This document shows, piece by piece, positions 1 to 4,921 of a stretch of 5,625 nt of DNA. The stretch comes from Clostridium sp. UBA3947 (GTDB lineage Bacteria > Bacillota > Clostridia > Clostridiales > Clostridiaceae), in the NCBI GenBank assembly GCA_002385545.1, contig DGDR01000159.1, forward strand, positions 1 through 5,625. Direction: 5' to 3'. Numbering within the stretch: position 1 is the stretch's first letter; every line of letters begins with the position of its first letter. The position numbers and the translations under genes were made by a program. The notes under the pieces were generated by a model, which did no database searches, was not told the DNA's origin, and worked only from the letters and a program-made list of their open reading frames with translations.

Positions 1-1
1 A

Positions 2-59
2 ACAACTTGCCGAATTCAAGATGAATATGGAAAGTAACAGGAGGGCTACAATTTGTTAA
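2..59 (+). other. possible 3' end of an upstream gene (frame unresolved)
   Basis: The window opens upstream of the zinc-ribbon gene, and two plus-strand frames stay open from the left edge. One ends at TAA 35-37, just before the next gene's ribosome site, and its peptide ends in QDEYGK. The other runs to TAA 57-59, overlapping the next start by seven bases, and its peptide ends in RRATIC. Either could be the tail of a gene co-transcribed with the zinc-ribbon gene. With fewer than 20 codons the frame and product cannot be decided. Confidence 0.3.
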
Positions 60-286
60 AGAATGAAACAATCCAATATGAGGAATTGCCACCAATCCCA
101 TTTCAATCTGATGAGCCAGACAGATTCATTAGATTCAAATGTAAGGAATGTGGATTTGAGGAGAACGTTCCTGAATACATAGTAGACGAAAGCTTCGCTC
201 CTAATGACTTTGATGAATCTGGTAGTCCAGTTGTGATATGTATAGAATGCGAAGGTAACATGATAATTAAAAGAGCTGAAGTTTAA
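53..286 (+). CDS. small zinc-ribbon-like protein, function unknown
   Basis: This is a 77-residue acidic protein that I do not recognise as a named family. It has two CxxC pairs, CKEC at residues 30-33 and CIEC at 63-66, about 30 residues apart. That layout suggests one four-cysteine zinc ribbon; the intervening stretch is rich in Asp/Glu and Pro. There is no signal peptide or membrane segment, so it is probably cytoplasmic. The start is TTG at 53, supported by AGGAGGG at 39-45 with a seven-base gap; no ATG in frame fits as well. No promoter lies inside the window, so it is probably read from upstream. Its last codons form the left arm of a perfect hairpin (273-296). Small proteins of this sort occur in phage and mobile regions, but nothing else here proves that origin. 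Gene reality is fairly sure; zinc binding is inferred from the cysteine spacing. Confidence 0.75.
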   Translation: MLKNETIQYEELPPIPFQSDEPDRFIRFKCKECGFEENVPEYIVDESFAPNDFDESGSPVVICIECEGNMIIKRAEV

Positions 287-296
287 TCTTCAGCTC
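273..296 (-). terminator. hairpin overlapping the 3' end of the zinc-ribbon gene; probable terminator of the GNAT gene
   Basis: GAGCTGAAG (273-281) and CTTCAGCTC (288-296) pair perfectly over nine bases around a six-base loop. The TAA stop of the plus-strand gene lies in the loop. Read on the minus strand the hairpin is followed at once by TTTTAATT, as an intrinsic terminator needs. On the plus strand the following bases are not T-rich. It therefore best serves the convergent acetyltransferase gene, with a 3' untranslated tail of about 95 bases. Confidence 0.6.
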
Positions 297-311
297 AGAC
301 TGTTAAAAATG

Positions 312-343
312 TTGCCCGTTAGGGCGATTTTGTTCTTTTATTA
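312..343 (+). terminator. intrinsic terminator of the zinc-ribbon gene
   Basis: TTGCCC (312-317) pairs with GGGCGA (322-327) around a GTTA loop; this is a six-pair stem with one G-U pair. It is followed by the T-rich run TTTTGTTCTTTTATT. It lies 26 bases after the stop of the plus-strand gene. The minus strand also shows a short T run after the hairpin, so weak activity in the other direction is possible. Confidence 0.6.
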
Positions 344-390
344 GAGCGGGAAGGTGGCAAGAATGAAAAATCAAAGTGGTAAATTGAAGC

Positions 391-921
391 TTATAGAGTA
401 ATCCAGAATCTCTTCATAATCTCGCCATCTACCTCAATGGTTTTTTCAAAAACTCCACCATTTGCAATTATTGTCTTTTCACTTACATGATTATCAGCGT
501 TACAAGTGATTAAGACACTTTTAATCCCTAACCTTTGACAGTTTAAAAGGTTTTGCCTCAACATTTCTTTTGCATATCCTTTATTTCTCTCACTTGGACG
601 TACATAATAACCTATATGACCGCCCCAAGTGGATAAGATGGGATGATTGATATGGTGTCTTAAATCAATAATTCCAACAATTTTATTGTCGCTTAATCTA
701 ACTGCAATATATACATTAGATGGAACCTTATCTTTTGGGCATGTCTCTTCACTGCTTCTTATTTTAATGGTGTCAATCCATTCTTTTGCACTTGAACATT
801 CTTCAAGGTTACCACAGCCTGCAAATTTATCATTATCATCAGAATCTATTATTTCTTGGCGAAACTTCCAAATATCCTCTTCGTATTCTAAAGTTGGCTC
901 TATTAATTTTATTTCAGGCAA
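391..921 (-). CDS. GNAT-family N-acetyltransferase
   Basis: This 176-residue protein would transfer an acetyl group from acetyl-CoA to an amine; the substrate cannot be read from the sequence. The GNAT core is clear. A strand ending in IGYYVRP (103-109) leads into the acetyl-CoA pyrophosphate loop R112-N-K-G-Y-A117, the Q/RxxGxG/A signature, followed by a helix. N141 to E159 holds the second half of the fold, with NADNHVS and the NGGVFE motif typical of this superfamily. The length fits stand-alone GNAT enzymes, and the sequence looks closest in style to the predicted acetyltransferases grouped as COG3981. There is no signal peptide, so it is cytoplasmic. The start is TTG at 921, chosen because GAAGGGGG (929-936) lies seven bases upstream; the only nearby ATG hits a stop after four codons. 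It is a single gene with its own promoter and terminator. Confidence 0.88.
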   Translation of the reverse strand: MPEIKLIEPTLEYEEDIWKFRQEIIDSDDNDKFAGCGNLEECSSAKEWIDTIKIRSSEETCPKDKVPSNVYIAVRLSDNKIVGIIDLRHHINHPILSTWGGHIGYYVRPSERNKGYAKEMLRQNLLNCQRLGIKSVLITCNADNHVSEKTIIANGGVFEKTIEVDGEIMKRFWITL

Positions 922-928
922 ATTTATT

Positions 929-936
929 CCCCCTTC
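929..936 (-). promoter_or_regulatory. ribosome binding site fixing the TTG start of the GNAT gene
   Basis: On the minus strand the site reads GAAGGGGG, seven bases before TTG at 921-919. The overlapping ATG at 938-936 runs into TAA after four codons. The rare start codon is therefore well supported. Confidence 0.65.
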
Positions 937-954
937 ATATATACCATTGTCTTA

Positions 955-982
955 ATTTTACAATAATTACTTTCAAATTCAA
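955..982 (-). promoter_or_regulatory. candidate sigma-A promoter of the GNAT gene
   Basis: On the minus strand TTGAAT (982-977) is followed after 16 bases by TAAAAT (960-955), about 34 bases before the start codon. The match is moderate, and AT-rich DNA gives such matches by chance, so this is a tentative call. Confidence 0.4.
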
Positions 983-1041
983 GGCATAAATTAAATAATA
1001 ATATTTTCATAATAGAGAACAAACTGTACAAATATCAGAGT

Positions 1042-1084
1042 AATTAAAAAAACTCCGAAGCTTTATTAATATAAAGCTTCGAAG
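1042..1084 (-). terminator. strong intrinsic terminator of the M15 peptidase gene
   Basis: On the minus strand an 11-base perfect stem (CGAAGCTTTAT arms, 1056-1066 with 1071-1081) has a four-base loop. The stem extends three further pairs, one of them G-U, to 1053 and 1084. Seven T residues (1052-1046) and AATTA follow directly. It lies about 50 bases past the stop of the minus-strand gene at 1132 and is the clearest terminator in the window. Confidence 0.85.
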
Positions 1085-1131
1085 CCTGCAAGTGGGGTAT
1101 GTAATTAGCAAAATCTATTTATGTTTATGGT

Positions 1132-1857
1132 TTATGGCCAATACCAGGAGGCAGAACCATAAGGATATTCCTGTCGACTATCAACATGGACAAAGCTGCT
1201 ATATCTAATAATGCCGCTAAAGCCACAGGTTTTAGCTATTTGCTGAATTTCATAGGGAGTTTTCCCGCTAACCTGAATATCTGCTGCAACACCATACATA
1301 TGCATTGAGTTAGAGGATCCTTTTACTAGATTATTGTAGTTTATACTACGGAAGCCTGAGTTTACATAAACCGGTCTGTTTCCTGCTTTTTTTCTCAGGG
1401 CTTCAAGCTTGTACATTGTTCGTCGAATATTTTCCTTTACTTGTGCAGAGCTTACCTTTCCTGAAGAAAAGCCCTTACCATCATGGGAATAGAACTCACT
1501 CCAGTCAAAATTCTTGGTGGAGCCATCCATATCCTCTAATTCATTGAGCTTAGCTTGAGTAGCTGGACCAACTATACCATCAGGGGTTAGGCCATAAGCT
1601 TTTTGAAAGCGAATAACCGCTGCCTTAGTTTCTTCCCCATATATTCCATCTATCTTTATGTTTTTCTGGCTTGGACTATCTGATGCCCATCCTGCCACAC
1701 GGATTTGCACTTCCTTAACGTCATTTCCACTAGATCCTTTTCTCATGGTCCTTGTCCAATTATATGCAAAGGCTTCTACATTAGGTAAAACAGCTATCAA
1801 GCCTATGGCTACTCCAAGCAAAATAAGCTTCTTCCTTTTAATTAACCTATTTAGCAT
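1132..1857 (-). CDS. secreted zinc D,D-carboxypeptidase, PG-binding plus peptidase M15 domains
   Basis: This 241-residue exported enzyme is predicted to remove the terminal D-Ala from peptidoglycan stem peptides. A signal peptide covers residues 1-31: a basic RLIKRKK start, a hydrophobic core at 11-24, and an AFA cleavage site. A peptidoglycan_binding_1 domain follows at about 38-105, with the hallmark DGIYGEET and FQKAYGLTPDGIVGPAT stretches. The M15_3 catalytic domain spans about 118-230. Its SGFRS motif is at 167-171, the SxHxxGxAxD motif gives H186 and D193, and the FVHVD motif gives H224; H186, D193 and H224 should be the zinc ligands. This domain order is that of the Streptomyces albus G D-Ala-D-Ala carboxypeptidase, and the HMYGxAAD stretch is close to that enzyme. 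The ATG at 1857 has GGAGGG nine bases upstream. It has its own promoter and terminator. A role in vegetative wall, spore cortex or lysis cannot be separated from sequence. Confidence 0.9.
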   Translation of the reverse strand: MLNRLIKRKKLILLGVAIGLIAVLPNVEAFAYNWTRTMRKGSSGNDVKEVQIRVAGWASDSPSQKNIKIDGIYGEETKAAVIRFQKAYGLTPDGIVGPATQAKLNELEDMDGSTKNFDWSEFYSHDGKGFSSGKVSSAQVKENIRRTMYKLEALRKKAGNRPVYVNSGFRSINYNNLVKGSSNSMHMYGVAADIQVSGKTPYEIQQIAKTCGFSGIIRYSSFVHVDSRQEYPYGSASWYWP

Positions 1858-1897
1858 TTAGTTCATCCCTCCATCCCCATAATTTATTTACACTTTT

Positions 1898-1926
1898 ATT
1901 CTAGTAAACGTTATCCTTATATTCAA
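1898..1926 (-). promoter_or_regulatory. candidate sigma-A promoter of the M15 peptidase gene
   Basis: On the minus strand TTGAAT (1926-1921) and TAGAAT (1903-1898) are separated by exactly 17 bases, about 40 bases before the start codon. Spacing and position fit a sigma-A promoter; the hexamers are each one or two bases off consensus. Confidence 0.5.
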
Positions 1927-2030
1927 TAATTTGGTATTATTGTTTATAATAAGTTCATCCCCACTACATTTAATTAAAAATCCGTCCATCTTTCATACAC
2001 ATTTTTTAAAATATAAGATTCTCTAACAAT

Positions 2031-2064
2031 AAAAAAGAGGTACCTATAAAGTAACCTCTTTTTT
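2031..2064 (-). terminator. terminator of the L,D-carboxypeptidase gene, symmetrical on both strands
   Basis: AAAAAAGAGGT (2031-2041) pairs with ACCTCTTTTTT (2054-2064), an 11-base perfect stem whose A/T arms supply a T run on either strand. It begins eight bases beyond the stop codon of the minus-strand gene at 2072. No plus-strand gene ends here, so termination of that gene is its likely job. Confidence 0.8.
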
Positions 2065-2071
2065 ACTGATA

Positions 2072-2986
2072 TTAAATAGTAAACTTTATGTTTTTAGAAC
2101 CTGTATCCATTGTGCATTTAGTCCCTAATGGAATTGTAGACATTGGATGGCAATGGCCAGATCTTATGTTATACATTACTGGTTTGTCATAGTCCGCTAG
2201 TAACTCCTTTAACATTTCTATAACATCATAGCTTTTGTCTACTGTATTTACACAATCGGTGAAATCACCGAATATTATTCCTGCAGCCATATCTAGTTTT
2301 TTCGAGTATTTTAATTGATACATCATTCTATCCAATTTTCTTACTGGCTCATCCACATCCTCAATAAATAATATCTTTCCTCTTGTATCAACCTCATAAG
2401 GAGTGCCTATCATAGAGGTTAGTAAGGATAAATTTCCTCCTACAATTAATCCTTCTGCCTGCCCCTCTACCATTACCTTAAAATCTTCACCTTTGGGATT
2501 TTCTAAAATTAACTCCTTATCCATAGTTAATGCTTTTTCAAGGCTGTCCTTAGTAAAGTCATCAAAGCCTTTAAGCATATCGGATTTTATCATAGGTCCA
2601 TGGAAGGTTATTAAATTACACCTTTGATTAATATTCACATGAAGATTTGTTACATCGCTATAACCTATGAATACTTTAGGATTTTGCTTGATTATCTCAA
2701 AATCTATTTTATCCATAACATGGGAGCTTGTATCTCCACCTCTTATGCACCATATGGCCTTAACCTCTTTGCATGCAAACATATCATTTATATCCTTAGC
2801 CCTTTCTTCACCGGTACCAGCAGAATAGCCATGAATAGACCTATACACACAGCTAGCCATCTTAACCTTGTAGCCCATATCCTCCACTAGAGCCTTACAT
2901 AAATCTGCCTCTTCCTTTGTAACTGGTGAGGATGGTGCAATTACTCCTATAGTGTCACCCTTTTTTAATTTTTCTGGGAAAATCAT
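2072..2986 (-). CDS. L,D-carboxypeptidase, peptidase S66 (LdcA/MccF) family
   Basis: The 304-residue cytoplasmic serine peptidase has no signal peptide. LdcA members remove the terminal D-Ala from the murein tetrapeptide during wall recycling; MccF members instead cleave microcin C-type nucleotide peptides. The family landmarks are in order: the N-terminal GDTIGVIAPSSP stretch (10-21), the RGGD turn (82-85), the nucleophile elbow GYSD with S110, the ITFHGPM stretch (126-132), LFIED with E209, and SGHCHP with H278. S110, E209 and H278 make the Ser-Glu-His triad. RGGD replaces the RGGY seen in many LdcA proteins. An in-frame TTG at 3001 would add five residues, but it overlaps the ribosome site GGGAGG (2994-2999), which is spaced seven bases from the ATG at 2986, so that ATG is chosen. 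Context between two other wall genes favours recycling over microcin immunity, but sequence alone cannot settle this. Confidence 0.9.
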   Translation of the reverse strand: MIFPEKLKKGDTIGVIAPSSPVTKEEADLCKALVEDMGYKVKMASCVYRSIHGYSAGTGEERAKDINDMFACKEVKAIWCIRGGDTSSHVMDKIDFEIIKQNPKVFIGYSDVTNLHVNINQRCNLITFHGPMIKSDMLKGFDDFTKDSLEKALTMDKELILENPKGEDFKVMVEGQAEGLIVGGNLSLLTSMIGTPYEVDTRGKILFIEDVDEPVRKLDRMMYQLKYSKKLDMAAGIIFGDFTDCVNTVDKSYDVIEMLKELLADYDKPVMYNIRSGHCHPMSTIPLGTKCTMDTGSKNIKFTI

Positions 2987-2993
2987 TTTATAG

Positions 2994-2999
2994 CCTCCC
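2994..2999 (-). promoter_or_regulatory. ribosome binding site that decides the S66 peptidase start
   Basis: On the minus strand GGGAGG lies seven bases before the ATG at 2986. The upstream in-frame TTG at 3001 overlaps this site and has no ribosome site of its own nearby. Confidence 0.75.
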
Positions 3000-3018
3000 A
3001 ATAATATTAGTTTACTTA

Positions 3019-3047
3019 ATTATATTATGAAGCCAGCTTTGTAATTT
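3019..3047 (-). promoter_or_regulatory. weak candidate promoter of the S66 peptidase gene
   Basis: A perfect TATAAT -10 box (3024-3019, minus strand) lies about 32 bases before the start codon. The matching -35 position, AAATTA at 3047-3042, is poor. There is no clear terminator in the 143 bases after the DUF1906 gene, so read-through from that gene may also supply transcripts. Confidence 0.3.
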
Positions 3048-3129
3048 ATACTTCTAGTAGAGTGTAGTTTATGAAGGCTCCCTAAGCACAGCTGAAAGAT
3101 ACTAACCTTTGTAGTTCTTAGCCTATCCT

Positions 3130-4275
3130 TTAATAATCAACAGTAAAGCCTCCAAAATCCCCTCTTACATTACTGTAGTTCTCATCTATACTTATACCAT
3201 TACGGTTAATCTCATGTAAATTTTGATAAATATTATAGTTAAAATATTTAGAGTAATAGTTCGGCTGACCTGTTCCCATGGAGGTTTGCCATACATAAAG
3301 CTCTGAGCCCAACTTTTCCTGCAAATGCTTTACTATTCTATAATCTCCATAAACACCTATATCCCATCTTCTTTGGGCAGGATCATTGGCAGAAAACTTG
3401 TCCATTGTATCCTTAATGCCCCTAAAGTACTCTTCTATATTTTCCAAGGGAATATCCCCTACATTCCTTTCATCCACTGCAAAATATATAGCTGAAGGCT
3501 TACCTTCCACTGAGGGAGGTTGTCCAACTTCTATTGCTTGTTTAATAGCTTCTGTACTTTGAGCAACTCCGTACTCATAATTAAATAATTCCGCCTTATT
3601 ATTATAGTCCTGATAAACTGCCACCAACTGTAACCCTGCCTGTGATGCTGCCTGAGCTTCCTCCCTTGTTAGCCTCTTAGCTGAATCCGTAGTACTATAG
3701 TATCTAGCCACAAAGCTGTAGCCGTCTCGCTTGAATTGCTCATATTGGTTTAAGGACAATGAACCATAGGTATCAAAGCCTCTTTGAGCAAGATCTGGTA
3801 CCACAAATTGTGCTGCAACATAGCCAACCTTATCATTATGACGAACCTGATACCAATCATCACTTTTCCCTATTATAGTCAGAGCTTCTCCATTTTCTAA
3901 GGTATAAAATATCGGTTCTCTTTCACCGGGACCATTTCTGAAATTTACACTGCCGCCAGACTGTATATGGCCACCTTCCTCATAAAACTTGTCCATATTT
4001 CTAGATATAAGGGTCAAATCATACACATCTACTAAAAAATCCTTATTTATATCCGCTAGTTTGTCTTTTTTATTATAGCTTTTTGCTGCTAAAGCTAAGT
4101 CCTTCATATCTATAGACATATCTAAGTTAAGATCTGTTTTTCTTAGAAATTCTGTTTCTTCTTCTGTTTGGGTGTATTCATTATCTATATTAACTACCTC
4201 TGCCCTAGTTTCCGTATAGGCTAATGCACTGATAGTAATTACAAGACTAAGCCCAAAAATCCTCATTGCTTTCAT
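3130..4275 (-). CDS. secreted dockerin-like / SH3 / DUF1906 glycoside-hydrolase-like protein
   Basis: This is a 381-residue exported protein. A signal peptide covers about 1-25, with a hydrophobic core at 6-19 and likely cleavage after TRA. Residues 48-94 hold two calcium-loop repeats of dockerin type I form, DxNxDxxxDxxD. The first uses D48, N50, D52, D56 and D59; the second uses D75, N77, D79, D83 and D86; each is followed by a short helix. A bacterial SH3 domain follows at about 106-158 with VNFRNGPG at 110-117, a module that usually binds cell wall. The C-terminal part, about 164-381, is a DUF1906 (Rv2525c-like) TIM-barrel domain related to GH25 lysozymes, with GFDTY (D168), YFAVDE (D268, E269), GVYG (307-310), WQTS (329-332) and D364. 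A peptidoglycan glycan target is likely but not proven for this family. The ATG at 4275 has AGAGGTG ten bases upstream. An ATG three codons later fits the ribosome site less well. Confidence 0.88.
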   Translation of the reverse strand: MKAMRIFGLSLVITISALAYTETRAEVVNIDNEYTQTEEETEFLRKTDLNLDMSIDMKDLALAAKSYNKKDKLADINKDFLVDVYDLTLISRNMDKFYEEGGHIQSGGSVNFRNGPGEREPIFYTLENGEALTIIGKSDDWYQVRHNDKVGYVAAQFVVPDLAQRGFDTYGSLSLNQYEQFKRDGYSFVARYYSTTDSAKRLTREEAQAASQAGLQLVAVYQDYNNKAELFNYEYGVAQSTEAIKQAIEVGQPPSVEGKPSAIYFAVDERNVGDIPLENIEEYFRGIKDTMDKFSANDPAQRRWDIGVYGDYRIVKHLQEKLGSELYVWQTSMGTGQPNYYSKYFNYNIYQNLHEINRNGISIDENYSNVRGDFGGFTVDY

Positions 4276-4320
4276 CTCACTTTTTCACCTCTTTATAATT
4301 GTAAATTTATTACATTTTTA

Positions 4321-4336
4321 ATATATATATATATAT
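4321..4336. repeat. (AT)8 dinucleotide run at the DUF1906 transcription start
   Basis: Eight AT units run from 4321 to 4336, directly downstream of and touching the -10 box of the minus-strand promoter, so they cover the expected transcription start. Such a run is easily melted and prone to length change. A regulatory effect is only a possibility. Confidence 0.6.
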
Positions 4337-4363
4337 TTTAGCATTGAAGGTATACCTTTACAA
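4335..4363 (-). promoter_or_regulatory. promoter of the DUF1906 gene
   Basis: On the minus strand TTGTAA (4363-4358) is followed after 17 bases by TAAAAT (4340-4335), about 60 bases before the start codon. Spacing is ideal and both hexamers are near consensus. The spacer contains the palindrome described separately. Confidence 0.55.
4347..4358. promoter_or_regulatory. perfect 12-base palindrome, candidate operator
   Basis: AAGGTATACCTT is a perfect inverted repeat that fills most of the spacer between the -35 and -10 boxes of the DUF1906 promoter. A dyad in this place is typical of a repressor or MerR-type activator site. MerR promoters usually have a 19-20 base spacer, though, and this one has 17. 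No regulator gene is present in the window. Confidence 0.4.
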
Positions 4364-4484
4364 TATTTATTGCCCAATAACTTATGCCCATAATGCAACA
4401 CTTTCCATATTCATCCCGTCTGTATCTGTCATAATATTTTCCTACATATGCCTTCTCCCACCATCATAATAAAGGCCTATAAAT
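4364..4484. other. non-coding stretch with conflicting short frames
   Basis: No intact gene, RNA gene or terminator is seen. On the minus strand two different short frames look faintly protein-like. One gives a YYDGGRR peptide and stops at TAG; another gives GKYYDRYRRDEYGK and runs on towards the promoter. Neither has a start or ribosome site. This may be more of the decayed gene next to it or chance. Confidence 0.3.
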
Positions 4485-4702
4485 TTAATTCTTCTTATTT
4501 GATGAAAATGCAATAGTTACTTTTAATGTATCAATATATTCAAAGGTAACTGGCCTAATAAGTATATAATTCATATTCCTCAAGACATATCCCTCTGGAA
4601 ATAGAATGGAATAGTAGTCAATAAGCCTGTATTGGTCAAAGCTAAAGCATTAGCTAAAAAGATACTGCATAGAACTATGATTATTGTTAATACTTCTATA
4701 GC
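4485..4702 (-). pseudogene. frameshifted remnant of a small membrane or secreted protein
   Basis: Two overlapping minus-strand frames read like one broken protein. The upstream frame, open from 4702, begins AIEVLTIIIVLCSIFLANAL, a good membrane segment or signal peptide, but it stops soon after. A second frame takes over near position 4640 and gives residues such as FDQYRLIDYY, LFPEGYVLRNMNYILIRP and FEYIDTLKVTIAFSSN before TAA at 4487-4485. Joined, they give about 70 residues. There is no plausible start codon or ribosome site at the 5' end, and a stop precedes the first frame at 4705-4703. I do not recognise the family. A sequencing frameshift could explain the middle break, but not the missing start. 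Confidence 0.4.
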
Positions 4703-4791
4703 TTAATTAAAAGAGAATTTACAAAACACCTTTATATATGACATTTTTGCCCAATAATAGTCAACTTGCTCTTTGTTTTCCAGTTATAATA
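4703..4791. other. AT-rich intergenic stretch, nothing identified
   Basis: No gene or RNA structure is supported. A TATAAT at 4785-4790 has no matching -35 box. The open frame that crosses 4738-4935 on the plus strand runs through the promoter and has no ribosome site, so it is not taken as a gene. Confidence 0.5.
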
Positions 4792-4813
4792 TGTAATTAT
4801 ATACAAAATAATG

Positions 4814-4842
4814 TTGACACACCTCGAGAATCTAGGTATAAT
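4814..4842 (+). promoter_or_regulatory. consensus sigma-A promoter of the permease-prefix operon
   Basis: TTGACA (4814-4819) and TATAAT (4837-4842) match the sigma-A consensus at every base and are separated by exactly 17 bases. Transcription should start near 4849, leaving a leader of about 70 bases before the ATG at 4922. This is the strongest promoter in the window. Such a perfect promoter is usually either highly expressed or held down by a repressor; an imperfect dyad (4822-4836) lies in the spacer. Confidence 0.85.
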
Positions 4843-4908
4843 TTATACATTTTAGAGCTTAAGAAAAAGGAATGGAAGTTTTTTATCTCAAAAGTAAATA
4901 AGGTAATT

Positions 4909-4917
4909 GGGGGTGAT
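4909..4917 (+). promoter_or_regulatory. ribosome binding site that selects the ATG at 4922
   Basis: GGGGGTGAT closely matches the anti-Shine-Dalgarno partner AGGAGGTGAT. Its G run ends eight bases before ATG 4922. Upstream in-frame TTG 4907, GTG 4913 and ATG 4916 overlap or precede this site and are not well placed. Confidence 0.75.
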
Positions 4918-4921
4918 GTCT

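Noticed and set aside
647..989. Two plus-strand frames opposite the acetyltransferase gene
   Set aside because: They are antisense to a clear GNAT domain, have no ribosome sites, and their translations are low-complexity and hydrophobic.
1658..1861. Plus-strand frame opposite the M15 peptidase signal peptide and PG-binding domain
   Set aside because: It is antisense to well-conserved domains, and no start signal is seen.
2403..2890. Two plus-strand frames opposite the S66 peptidase gene
   Set aside because: They run antisense to the catalytic motifs of a recognised enzyme and lack ribosome sites.
2987..3001. TTG start adding five residues to the S66 peptidase
   Set aside because: The TTG overlaps the ribosome site that serves the ATG at 2986.
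3002..3129. Possible terminator between the DUF1906 and S66 peptidase genes
   Set aside because: Only short or long-loop pairings such as CTAAG/CTTAG were found, with no T run after them.
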